From Chloroflexota bacterium (GTDB lineage Bacteria > Chloroflexota > Ktedonobacteria > Ktedonobacterales > Ktedonobacteraceae), in the NCBI GenBank assembly GCA_902810755.1, contig CADDYT010000011.1:1-64000 (forward strand): a DNA stretch of 64,000 nucleotides, given 5' to 3'. Position numbers and translations under genes: made by a program. Of the stretch, positions 9,101 through 16,386 are shown piece after piece (positions within the stretch are counted from its first letter, which is position 1; each line of letters begins with the position of its first letter). The notes beneath the pieces are model-generated. The model saw only the letters and a list, made by a program, of their open reading frames with translations. It did no database searches and was not told where the DNA came from.

Positions 9101-9916
9101 GAACTCAGCAGCTACATGAGCCTTGCCAGCAGCCAGGAAGCGCGCGAGGACGATACCTTGAGCCATGCATATCCGGCAGATGAACCCGAAGGGCTTTCCG
9201 GGGAAGAGGAGACGCAATTGCGCAAATTGCGCCGCCGCGTCGATCAACTGCGCGCTCGTCTGAAGGCACTCGGCGGCTGCGATCCCGACGCGCCGCAGCA
9301 GTACGAAGAACTGCGCACGCGCTACGAATTTCTCTCCACTCAGGTTTCCGACATGGCCGCTGCTGCCCTGCATCTGCGCTCGATCATCGGTCAGCTAGAT
9401 GTCACGATGGCGCGCCAGTTCGAGACCACCTTCCGGGCCGTCAGCGCCCGCTTCCGCGAACATTTCACTACCCTGTTTAACGGAGGCACCGCCCGCCTGG
9501 AATTGACCAGCGCGAAAAATGACGAGGAGAACAGCCCTGCGCCTTCCAGCATGCCTACCGGCGTCGAGGTCATCGTGCAGCCGCCCGGCAAAAAGGTGCA
9601 GGACCTCTCCCTGCTTTCCGGCGGCGAGCGTGCCCTCGTCTCCGCCGCCCTGCTCTTCTCGCTGCTAGAGATCAACCCGCCGCCCTTCTGCCTGCTCGAC
9701 GAGGTAGACGCCGCCCTGGACGAATCCAACGTCACGCGCTTCTGCGACATCCTCAAACGCCTTGCTCAGCGCACGCAGTTCATCGTCATCACCCACAATC
9801 GTGTCACCATGACCTCCGCCCAGGTCATCTATGGCGTCTCCATGGGGAGCGACAGCATCTCCCGCCTGCTTTCCCTCAAGATCGAAGAGGCCCCGGTAGC
9901 GGCAGGAGATCGTTAA
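6146..9916 (+). CDS. smc: Chromosome segregation protein SMC
   Basis: SMC forms the ATP-driven ring that compacts and segregates chromosomes with ScpA and ScpB. The GTG at 6146 is chosen because the protein then begins VYLKRLEMLGFKSFA, the standard SMC start, after AGGAG. A possible -10, TATGAT, at 6097-6102 supports it. The protein has 1256 residues. Walker A is GPNGAGKS (31-38). Two long coiled coils flank a hinge near residues 510-680. The C-terminal signature LSGGERAL lies near 1156 and Walker B LLDEVDAALDE near 1182. It is slightly longer than usual (about 1180). No scpA or scpB is adjacent. Confidence 0.95.
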   Translation: MYLKRLEMLGFKSFAARTQLEFSPGITAIVGPNGAGKSNVADAMRWVLGEQSMRQLRGKKSDDIIFVGGHGKAALGMAEVSLTIDNSTGWVPSEYSEITVTRRSYRSGENEYLINKQKVRLRDVLLLLAQARIGHDSYTVVGQGLIDTALSLRAEERRSLFEDAAGIRPFQVQRADAENRLRQTEQNLDRLRDILGEIEPRLEPLAEQARRAVEYGGLNSELRDVLMTWYGLQWRRLRALREQAETAEQEQAGALRRVEQALQALDERGSGLRTQRQQAQERILEARAAYGAASDLARRLERDLAVAEERVTGLQRQRADMQQEERRLRERLIALQQQTIDLEEQCDLADEAVDAGAAALAALEEQVTRAQKEYEMDERRLRNAQSDLIQVQARLGASQSDLGRQQKHLGERNRTLATQREKIAQARQTLRTLEKRHAEERERLDAARGDEQEIVQRKSVLARAIADAGQEIERLKSTLAEAERQRRTVSDRLNMLKTWRQSLSGYSDGVRSLLRAPTGKLPGLLAPVPQLGVAPAGLETALEAALGPNLQAVVVQTLDHAHTCLHYLQSMKAGKALVIWLQNDAEDEPEELDEAQMQAEEFTLQRFLNEAPALKEHVIGFAWRQVQCEPRYLPLFRRLLRGIVLVKDLDAARQLLAWVLPLRLSSYGDLPFEMVVTTGGEVLHSDGWLAGGSGKESGQQGLLAHERELRELPRQLEEHLALIHQLNDMISEAQRRQEGRRAELSAVDKELQKAVARTAELIKAVNNAQREQERVQTEMQLAISIEQQLTAEVVGLEQEMQAAQERVRAHEKSQREMTGLVEELQGEMEERAIAYRRQQDELGRARTALAVKRQEAKSLRQQLATQQAQAQDLKTQVQQQSARMQETVRQEQALQQTMSAKRAELEQAHTQVDLLAKELHGVEEQAASLEKQITALEQQKAQTHQRLAELEVNYRHCLLESQKARDAVESLLAQLNEEMGISNPGELSSYMSLASSQEAREDDTLSHAYPADEPEGLSGEEETQLRKLRRRVDQLRARLKALGGCDPDAPQQYEELRTRYEFLSTQVSDMAAAALHLRSIIGQLDVTMARQFETTFRAVSARFREHFTTLFNGGTARLELTSAKNDEENSPAPSSMPTGVEVIVQPPGKKVQDLSLLSGGERALVSAALLFSLLEINPPPFCLLDEVDAALDESNVTRFCDILKRLAQRTQFIVITHNRVTMTSAQVIYGVSMGSDSISRLLSLKIEEAPVAAGDR

Positions 9917-9944
9917 AAGAGATGAAAAATTCGTGCCAGAAGTA

Positions 9945-9973
9945 TTGACAGGGCCTCGCGACTGTAGTAGAAT
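9945..9973 (+). promoter_or_regulatory. Sigma-70-type promoter of 5S rRNA
   Basis: A perfect -35 TTGACA at 9945-9950, a 17-nt spacer and TAGAAT at 9968-9973 precede the 5S gene by about 35 nt. It starts 28 nt after the smc stop, so the rRNA has its own promoter. Confidence 0.85.
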
Positions 9974-10007
9974 ACACCCTGTCAAGAGAGCCGCCTGTAT
10001 GTGCAGG

Positions 10008-10128
10008 TGAGATGGTGGCTATAGCGGAAGGGGAACACCCGTTCCCATCCCGAACACGGCAGTTAAGCCTTCCAGCTCCGATGATACTGTGGGGGCAGCC
10101 CCATGGGAAAGTAGGACGTTGCCATCTC
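10008..10128 (+). rRNA. rrf: 5S ribosomal RNA
   Basis: The segment contains the universal 5S core CCCGTTCCCATCCCGAACAC, the AGTTAAGCC stretch, the GATGATACTG loop E region and GGGAAAGTAGGACGTTGCCA at the 3' side. The ends pair as GTGAGATGG with CCATCTCGC, forming helix I. Length is about 120 nt; exact ends may shift by a few bases. No 16S or 23S gene is in the window, so this copy is unlinked from the rest of the rRNA operon. Confidence 0.93.
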
Positions 10129-10130
10129 GC

Positions 10131-10153
10131 CCGCCCACACGGGTGGTTTTTTT
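10131..10153 (+). terminator. Intrinsic terminator of 5S rRNA
   Basis: CCGCCC (10131-10136) and GGGTGG (10141-10146) form a 6-bp stem with one G-T pair and an ACAC loop, followed at once by seven T residues. This is a textbook Rho-independent terminator. Confidence 0.85.
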
Positions 10154-10528
10154 ACTGGCCTGCTATAGAAAGCCTGCCCGGGCGTGCGCCACTAGAATCT
10201 CTTCCCGGTCGTTCGCTACAAGTTCCTTGATGGCGACCGCTCACCCCCAACCTGCTTCTGTTCATCCGACATTGCATGACCCTTCCTTCCAAACTCTTGC
10301 AAATGCCCGTTGCGTCGGCTATAGTGAAGCGTACATATCAAAGCGCGCCTTAAGCCAGGAGGGGAGAAGCCAGAAATGGAAGAATTTACTATTGGCGAGG
10401 TGGCGCGACGGGCGAGTAATGGGCAGCCATATGAATGAGATACTGAAGTTCTTAGAGAGTGAAAGTATTCACTTAGTTCCCTGGTCTTGCACTCAGCATG
10501 ACATGCATAAGGTCGATTGGAGGAATCT
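10154..10528. other. Intergenic region between 5S rRNA and kinase gene
   Basis: About 375 nt with no complete gene. It contains a short MerR-like frame at 10376-10438, listed separately, and the ribosome binding site GGAGG at 10519-10523 for the next gene. I see no other clear promoter, repeat or RNA. Confidence 0.5.
10376..10438 (+). pseudogene. Possible MerR-family N-terminal remnant
   Basis: After a strong Shine-Dalgarno (AGGAGGGGAGAAG) an ATG opens the frame MEEFTIGEVARRASNGQPYE and stops. The segment FTIGEVARRA matches the first helix of the MerR-type helix-turn-helix, which normally continues for 60 or more residues. The rest of the domain is not visible in any frame. This is either a decayed or truncated regulator next to the sugar-kinase-like gene, or a chance resemblance. 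Confidence 0.4.
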
Positions 10529-11539
10529 ATGTACGTACTGGCTGTAGACGGAGGAAATAGCAAGACGATTGCGCTGGTGGCTTCGCTGGATGGGAAGATT
10601 CTGGGCAGTGGGCGCGGCGGTAATAGCGATGTCTACCAGGCCCAGAGATATACAGGCACTCCGCAGACAGCGATTGACAACGTCGAACATGCGGTTATGA
10701 GCGCATTGAAGGCGGCACAGGGCAAGAAGTCCGACCTCATTGCTGCCGTGTTCAGTATGGCCGGGGCTGACTGGCCGGAGGACTACGCCTACCTGCAGGC
10801 TGCAATGGAGGAACGCGGCCTGGGGCGCAACATTCTCGTGCAGAATGATGCGATGGCCGTCCTCTATGATGGCACTGCTGATACTACGGGCGTTTCCGTT
10901 GTCTGTGGAACGGGCGCGGCCACGGGCGCTCGCGGGCCGGATGGGCGTACCTGGGCCTCGTGTCGCTGGCAGGATCAGACCGGCGGCGCCGCCCATCTTG
11001 GCCTGCTCGCCCTGGATGCCATCTACCGCTCTGAGATTGGCATAGAGCCGCCAACCTCGCTTACGCCCAGATTCCTCAAATTTTATGGTGTCGAAAAGGT
11101 CGAAGATATTCTCTATCTTTCCACCTCCCGTCTGAAGCGCACAACAAAAAGTATTGCCCTGCTCGCTCCGATCGTGCTGGATGAAGCGCAGGCAGGCGAT
11201 AGCGTGGCGCGCAAGCTTGTGCTGGAGCATGGTCGGGCCATCGGCAATTACGCGCTGGCCGCCGCCCGCATCGTCGGCCTCGAAGGCACCTCCTACCGGC
11301 TGATCCTCTCCGGCGGCCTCTTCCGCCATCCCTCATCCCTGTTCGCTGATACCATCGTCGAACAGGTGCGAACCGGTGCGCCCGACGTGCGCCCCATGCG
11401 CTATCCCTACGAGCCGATCATCGGCGTCCTCTTCGCCGCTCTGGAAGCCGCAGGAGTCACCATCGATGAAAGCGTCTTAAACAACGTTCTCTCGACGATG
11501 CCGCCTGCTGCGCTGTTTGCGACTGTTGAGAGCGAATAG
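10529..11539 (+). CDS. BadF/BadG-type ATPase, N-acetylglucosamine kinase-like
   Basis: The protein has 336 residues. ATG 10529 is preferred over an in-frame TTG because GGAGG lies 5 nt upstream. The N-terminal phosphate-1 loop VDGGNSKT and the phosphate-2 region VVCGTGAATGARGPDG are typical of the ASKHA fold (actin, hexokinase, Hsp70). The adenosine motif LILSGGLFRHPS comes near the C-terminus. The BadF/BadG/BcrA/BcrD family includes eukaryotic-type N-acetylglucosamine kinases and bacterial MurK-type kinases, which phosphorylate amino sugars recovered from cell wall turnover. No amino-sugar genes are adjacent, so the substrate is inferred from fold only. Confidence 0.75.
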   Translation: MYVLAVDGGNSKTIALVASLDGKILGSGRGGNSDVYQAQRYTGTPQTAIDNVEHAVMSALKAAQGKKSDLIAAVFSMAGADWPEDYAYLQAAMEERGLGRNILVQNDAMAVLYDGTADTTGVSVVCGTGAATGARGPDGRTWASCRWQDQTGGAAHLGLLALDAIYRSEIGIEPPTSLTPRFLKFYGVEKVEDILYLSTSRLKRTTKSIALLAPIVLDEAQAGDSVARKLVLEHGRAIGNYALAAARIVGLEGTSYRLILSGGLFRHPSSLFADTIVEQVRTGAPDVRPMRYPYEPIIGVLFAALEAAGVTIDESVLNNVLSTMPPAALFATVESE

Positions 11540-11640
11540 TGACTCTTTTCAGGCATATAAGGCAAAGGGCTGGCTCTGATTGTTGGTAATCCTGGTAATC
11601 AGCGTCGTGATATTCCTTTATGAAACTGTGACATAGCTCA

Positions 11641-11669
11641 TTGCTTGCGTGGCAAGAGCAGGGTATACT
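11641..11669 (+). promoter_or_regulatory. Candidate promoter of the 11754 gene
   Basis: TTGCTT at 11641-11646, a 17-nt spacer and TATACT at 11664-11669 lie about 85 nt before the next start codon. Confidence 0.55.
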
Positions 11670-11753
11670 TTCTCATAAAGAATATGCACGTAACCAGCTA
11701 TATGCCCTTTCTGATATCAAAAATGGTCTAAACTATTGCCAGGAGATGCAATT

Positions 11754-12266
11754 ATGACGGTCCCTATCTTTATACAGCAATTAGCTGAACACGATCATCT
11801 CGGCTCTCTTACGGGAAAATATACACGCCCCGGCTTCGGCAAGTATCTTACCGCCAGTGTGAGCGTTTACCTGCTCGTCTTCGCTGCCTTTGCGTATTCG
11901 GGCGCGCTGCTCCAGGCACAGAGCTGGCTCTGTCTGGCCTTGCTGGCGGCTGGCCCCCTCTTTGTTGGCTACCTCGCATTCCGTTCCCACAACTGGGGCA
12001 TTTATGAATACAGTGAAGGATTGATCTACAACGAGGGACGCACGGTCAGCGTTGTTTCCTGGCAAGATATGGTCGCTCTGGAAAAAGGCTGCCGGGCGAC
12101 TACGCGGCTCTCGCTCTCCGAAATAACAACTTACACCGTCTGGCTGAAAGATGGCTCCAATCTGATTCTTACCTCGGATTACGACGGCATTACACATTTG
12201 CTGACGACGATTGAAGACAGGCTGGCCGAGCTGAAGTATCAAAACGAGACTGTTGTTGCAGCATGA
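11754..12266 (+). CDS. Small membrane protein with PH-like domain
   Basis: The protein has 170 residues. ATG 11754 follows AGGAG with 8-nt spacing; an in-frame TTG 18 nt upstream is less likely. Two membrane segments lie at about 34-54 and 58-76. The C-terminal 90 residues (IYEYSEGLIY, a VVSWQDMVALEK strand, LKDGSNLIL) look like a bacterial PH-type beta domain on the cytoplasmic side. I know of similar membrane-PH proteins in Ktedonobacteria but not of a function. It stands alone between a promoter and a terminator-like hairpin. Confidence 0.65.
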   Translation: MTVPIFIQQLAEHDHLGSLTGKYTRPGFGKYLTASVSVYLLVFAAFAYSGALLQAQSWLCLALLAAGPLFVGYLAFRSHNWGIYEYSEGLIYNEGRTVSVVSWQDMVALEKGCRATTRLSLSEITTYTVWLKDGSNLILTSDYDGITHLLTTIEDRLAELKYQNETVVAA

Positions 12267-12274
12267 CAGATCCC

Positions 12275-12316
12275 GACCACCTGTTCATGGCATGACATGC
12301 GGGTGGGGCTTTTTCA
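12275..12316 (+). terminator. Probable intrinsic terminator
   Basis: CCACC at 12279-12283 and GGTGG near 12302-12307 can pair around an inner CATG/CATG stem. The structure is followed by GCTTTTTC. It lies just after the stop of the small membrane protein. Confidence 0.5.
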
Positions 12317-12337
12317 TGTCATAGTAGGATGCTTTCC

Positions 12338-14302
12338 TTACCCGGCTGTACATGCCTCCAGCCACATGCACTGGTATGCTTCCAGCCGTAATGGTTGTTC
12401 TGCCGTCAGTTTCTGGCCGCTGAGCAGGTCGGTGAAGCGGTAGCTGGCTCCGTACATACGCAGCTGGTTGGCGTCCATCTCCTGGGGGTAGCTGGAGAAA
12501 TTCGCCACGACGAAGAGGCGCTGGCCTTTGCCGTGACGGATGTAGCCGAAGAGATGGCCGTTGCCGGTATCAACAAACTCTGTTTCGGTATCGTAGATCG
12601 CCGGTTGTTGTTTACGCAGCGCGATCAGGCGCACCAGTTCAGCGAAGATGCGACCGTGCGGTGAGCTGATGTCCTGCTCTACCCTCTCATGCCATGCCCA
12701 ATCCATTGTCGGGCGGTGAACCCAGCGACTGTCAGCCGCTTTGTACGGGTTGGCGACGAACGAGTAATCGTTCAGCATGCCGACCTCGTCGCCCAGGTAA
12801 ATCAGTGGGATGCCGCCAATGCTGAAGATGATGCTGTAGAGCAGCAGGATGCGGCGCACGGCCAGGTCGATCTGCCGTTCATCATCGGACTGGATGGCCT
12901 GCTCCAGTCCTGCCAGCGAGGCCAGAGTACCGCAAATACGGGCATCGCCGGTGGCAGGGTTTTCCTGGAATGGCAGACCGCGCGCAAAGGAACCGGGAAA
13001 GCGCCCGGTATAGAACTGGTTCAGAAAGGCCCGATGGCCGCTCGGATTGATCCACTCCCACCAGGCATCGTTATCGTCAAATGTCCAGCCGATATCGTCA
13101 TGCGAGCGCAGGTAGTTTACCCAGGTGGTACCCGGCGGCATACGGAAACGGTGGCTCATCGATTGATCGAGCAGCTTGATCTCGCTCGTCGCCAGCGATT
13201 CCCAGAGCAGCGCCATGAGTAGCGGGTTGTAGCTAAGCTGGCACTCCTGCGGGCTGATATAGCTCATTACGTCGTCGGGGTGGACGATGGCCTCGGATTT
13301 GAAGAGCAGGGAAGGGGCCGCGATACGCGCGAGGGCATTGAAGGCGCGGATGATCTGGTGCGCCTCTGGCTGGTTCTCGCAATTCGTTCCCAGACGTTTC
13401 CAGATGAAGGCCACCGCGTCGAGGCGGAGAATTTCTACACCGAGATTGGCGATGAAGAGCATCTCCCCGGCCATCGCCCGGAAGACTGACGGGTTGGCGT
13501 AGTTCAAATCCCACTGGAAGCTGTTGAAGGTTGTCCACACCCACCTGTGCATGTCATCGCGCCAGGTAAAGCTGCCACGTCGCACGGCGGGGAAAATCTC
13601 GCGCAGTGTGCGTTCGTAGGCATCGGGCATGGTGCGATCGGGGAAGAGAAAATAGAATTGCTCGTATTCGGGGTCACCGGCCTGTGCCAGGCGCGCCCAT
13701 TCATGTTCGTCGGAAGTATGGTTGAAAACGAAATCGAGAACCAGGCTGATGCCATGCTCCTGAAATTCACGGGCCAGCTCTGCCAGCTCTTCGGTCGTGC
13801 CGAGAGCCGGGTTGACACGGCGGTAGTTGCTGACGGCATAGCCGCCGTCACTATTGCCCGCAGGTGATTCTAATAGCGGCATCAGGTGCAGGTAGGTGAG
13901 GCCGAGTTTTTTGAAGCAGGGCAATCGCTGTCGCAGGCCGTTGAGCGTCCCGGCAAATAAATCGACGTAGCAGGTAGCGCCGACCATCTGCTGCGACTCA
14001 AACCATGTAGGATCAGACTCGCGCCGCGCATCCAGTTGCTTGAGCCATGCCGGACGCGCAAACCAGCTGCGCGCCGCCATGCGCACGATCTCCTCAAGAT
14101 GGTAGAAAAAATCGTAGTGCGCCCCATAGAGGCCCAGGAGCAGGCCAAAGAGTCGCTCCCACTCACGGCGCAGGCGTGCCTCGAATGCCCGCCAGTCGGC
14201 GGGTGCAGTCCTGATTTCTTTGCGAAAGGCGGCTTCCAGTCGCGGCCACAGACGCTTGAGCGATATGGCTGCCTGTCGTTGAATCTGCTGTGTATCAGTC
14301 AT
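12338..14302 (-). CDS. Amylosucrase, GH13 family
   Basis: Amylosucrase builds alpha-1,4-glucan from sucrose and releases fructose. The 654-residue length fits the family (about 630-650). An N-terminal helical domain (1-90) precedes the TIM barrel. Catalytic motifs are RLDAVAF with nucleophile Asp295, [12 protein letters not shown] with acid/base Glu337, and RSHDDIGW with Asp402. The segment [17 protein letters not shown] is characteristic of amylosucrase rather than general amylase. The C-terminal beta domain ends at about 650. ATG 14302 follows GGGGGA. Related sucrose hydrolases share these motifs, so polymerising versus hydrolysing activity cannot be told from sequence alone. No signal peptide is visible, so it is cytoplasmic. 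Confidence 0.88.
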   Translation of the reverse strand: MTDTQQIQRQAAISLKRLWPRLEAAFRKEIRTAPADWRAFEARLRREWERLFGLLLGLYGAHYDFFYHLEEIVRMAARSWFARPAWLKQLDARRESDPTWFESQQMVGATCYVDLFAGTLNGLRQRLPCFKKLGLTYLHLMPLLESPAGNSDGGYAVSNYRRVNPALGTTEELAELAREFQEHGISLVLDFVFNHTSDEHEWARLAQAGDPEYEQFYFLFPDRTMPDAYERTLREIFPAVRRGSFTWRDDMHRWVWTTFNSFQWDLNYANPSVFRAMAGEMLFIANLGVEILRLDAVAFIWKRLGTNCENQPEAHQIIRAFNALARIAAPSLLFKSEAIVHPDDVMSYISPQECQLSYNPLLMALLWESLATSEIKLLDQSMSHRFRMPPGTTWVNYLRSHDDIGWTFDDNDAWWEWINPSGHRAFLNQFYTGRFPGSFARGLPFQENPATGDARICGTLASLAGLEQAIQSDDERQIDLAVRRILLLYSIIFSIGGIPLIYLGDEVGMLNDYSFVANPYKAADSRWVHRPTMDWAWHERVEQDISSPHGRIFAELVRLIALRKQQPAIYDTETEFVDTGNGHLFGYIRHGKGQRLFVVANFSSYPQEMDANQLRMYGASYRFTDLLSGQKLTAEQPLRLEAYQCMWLEACTAG

Positions 14303-14388
14303 GGACTATCCCCCGATTGTCATGTATTCCACCGGTCAGGCCAGCATGGGTAGAGGGCTACGTACCGCGCTGGCCTGGGTGTGCAAGC

Positions 14389-15555
14389 TTACATCTCCTT
14401 CAGCGCCTGCACCAGTGTATCGATATCTTCCTCGGTGTTGTAAAAACCGGTGGAGACACGCAAGGCATGGGTTGAGTGCAGGTTGCGGATGTAGATATTG
14501 TGTTGTTGGGCCAGTTGTTTCACCACTTCCGTGTCGTCGTGACCATCGAACAGGAAAGCGGCGAGACCGCTGGTTCCGGGTTGCGGCGTGAGCAGGCTGA
14601 CGCCGGGGATGCTTTGCAGGGCGTGGCAGGTGTAGGCGTTGAGGGAGGCAATACGTTTGTAAATCCAATCCATGCCAACGGTCTCCGCCATCCAGTGCAA
14701 TACTGCTGCCTGCCCGGCTACGGCTGCCGTTTGTCGTCCGCCAAGCTCAAAGCGTTGCGCGGTGTCCGCAAGCTCCCATTCCACATTCTCTTCATGTTTG
14801 GCCGAAAAGTAGCCCACGTAGGTGCAGGTGACGCGGTTGAGCGATTCGCGGCGGGCATAGAGACCGCCGGTTCCATCGGGGCCACACAGCCATTTTTGCA
14901 TTGGGATGGCGTAGAAATCAACGCCCAGCGCCTTCACGTCGATGGGGATGGCCCCCGCCGATTGCGCGCCATCGACCAGCACAGGAATATCCCGTTCGTG
15001 CGCGACAGCGGCCACCTCGCCCACGTCCAGTACCGCCCCGGACATCCAGCTCACATGCGAGAGGACGATCAGGCGCGTGGCCGGGGTGATCAGTTTGGCA
15101 ATGGCCTGCGCGGCGGGCCGATCCCCTTTTGGGCCGAGGTCAGCAGTACGAATCACGACGCCATATCGCTCGCGTATCTGGTAAAGCGGGGCCAGCGCGC
15201 TGAAATGCTCGTGGTTGGTCGTAATTACCTCGTCGCCTGCGCGCCAGTTGAAGCCGTTGATGATAATATTGAGTCCTTCACCGGTATTATCCGTCAGCGC
15301 GGTTTCTCCGTCGTTCGCGTTCAGCAGGCGAGCCACGCCTTTGCGCGCATCTTCATAGGTATTGCCCATGCGCGTAAAAGCCGCCTCGCCCAGCCGTCCC
15401 TCGCGCCAGTCCTGCTGTAAATAGGCTTCCATTGTCTTGATGACGCACGAGGGCATGGGGCCAAAGGTGCCGGTATTGAGATAAACGTGCTCGGTAGTGG
15501 CGAGCATCTCCTGGCGAATCTGCTGCAATAAAGTGGAATTGCTCATGTCGGCCAA
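14389..15555 (-). CDS. Class V aminotransferase (cysteine desulfurase-like)
   Basis: The protein is 388 residues long and PLP-dependent. The PLP pocket motif is VDGAQSAGAIPID, and the Schiff-base Lys lies in PMQKWLCGPDG. ETALTDNTGEG and ITTNHEHFSAL are the usual N-terminal phosphate and aromatic contacts. The LCGPDG motif and the N-terminal YLNTGTFGPMPS recall the isopenicillin-N epimerase/EgtE-like branch more than IscS. No active-site loop Cys typical of IscS is evident. The start is a TTG at 15555 with AAGGAG 8 nt upstream; the ATG three codons later has poorer spacing. It follows the divergent GNAT gene and runs toward amylosucrase. Substrate unknown. Confidence 0.75.
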   Translation of the reverse strand: MADMSNSTLLQQIRQEMLATTEHVYLNTGTFGPMPSCVIKTMEAYLQQDWREGRLGEAAFTRMGNTYEDARKGVARLLNANDGETALTDNTGEGLNIIINGFNWRAGDEVITTNHEHFSALAPLYQIRERYGVVIRTADLGPKGDRPAAQAIAKLITPATRLIVLSHVSWMSGAVLDVGEVAAVAHERDIPVLVDGAQSAGAIPIDVKALGVDFYAIPMQKWLCGPDGTGGLYARRESLNRVTCTYVGYFSAKHEENVEWELADTAQRFELGGRQTAAVAGQAAVLHWMAETVGMDWIYKRIASLNAYTCHALQSIPGVSLLTPQPGTSGLAAFLFDGHDDTEVVKQLAQQHNIYIRNLHSTHALRVSTGFYNTEEDIDTLVQALKEM

Positions 15556-15827
15556 ATTGAAGACTCCTTTTTCTAGTTCGGTTAGTCTGGTTCCTTAGCT
15601 GTTCAACTACGGCGGTTCAAGACGAGCGAACCGTTGATCCGCCCGGCGTTGGAGGGAGCAGCGGGCGGTGTGTTTGTCCAGCAAATAGTGCTTATCAGCA
15701 GTATATCTTATGAGGCTGCGTCATTGCCAGTTTGCCCATGTTGAGTAAGGTGGATGACGGAGAGGCATATTTCAGGTACAATAAGCCTGAAAAACATGGA
15801 AGAGGATGAAAGAGGAGCTGACAGTTT

Positions 15828-16367
15828 ATGCGTATTCGCAATTATCGTTTGGGAGATATACCGTCGCTTGTCTATATCCAGCAGGCGGCGGCGCGGGTGG
15901 ACGGCACGCAGCCGTTGAGCGAGCGGGATTTTGAGGAGTGGTTTGCCCGGCCAGAGCTTGAGCCGGAACATAACGTGTTTGTGATTACCGATGATGACGA
16001 AGCGAATGAGTGGGGGCAGGCTGGCACGCTTGAAGGGGTAGAGGGCGAGATCGTCGGATATACCGTTGTGCAATTCCGGCGCAGCGAGCATGCCTATCAC
16101 TTCCTCTGCGAAGGCGCGGTACATCCCCTGCATCGCGGGCGCAGCGCAGGCTGGTCGTTACTCATTAGCGCGCTCAACCGCGCGCGTATCTCCGCATTAG
16201 AGGTGGCCTTTGAGGCGGAGCAGCAGGGCTACCCCATCTACTTCGAGGCGCTGCTCCCCGCGTATGATGTAATTGCGGAGAATCTGGCTGCTAAATGCGA
16301 GTTAGCGGCCATCGATGAGCGCACGCCGCAAGGGACAAGGCTCTACAGGCGCGAGCTTGAATTGTGA
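15828..16367 (+). CDS. GNAT-family N-acetyltransferase
   Basis: The protein has 179 residues. The N-terminal MRIRNYRLGDIPSLVYIQQ is a common GNAT opening. EIVGYTVVQF forms strand beta-4, and AVHPLHRGRSAGWSLL contains the acetyl-CoA loop R-x-x-G-x/S-x-G/S. An acidic insert (DDDEANEWGQ) lies before it. The family moves an acetyl group from acetyl-CoA to amines; the acceptor is unknown. The start follows AGAGGAG. It stands alone, divergent from the aminotransferase and convergent with the ThyX-like gene. Confidence 0.7.
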   Translation: MRIRNYRLGDIPSLVYIQQAAARVDGTQPLSERDFEEWFARPELEPEHNVFVITDDDEANEWGQAGTLEGVEGEIVGYTVVQFRRSEHAYHFLCEGAVHPLHRGRSAGWSLLISALNRARISALEVAFEAEQQGYPIYFEALLPAYDVIAENLAAKCELAAIDERTPQGTRLYRRELEL

Positions 16368-16386
16368 TAGCTCTCACAGACGGCTG

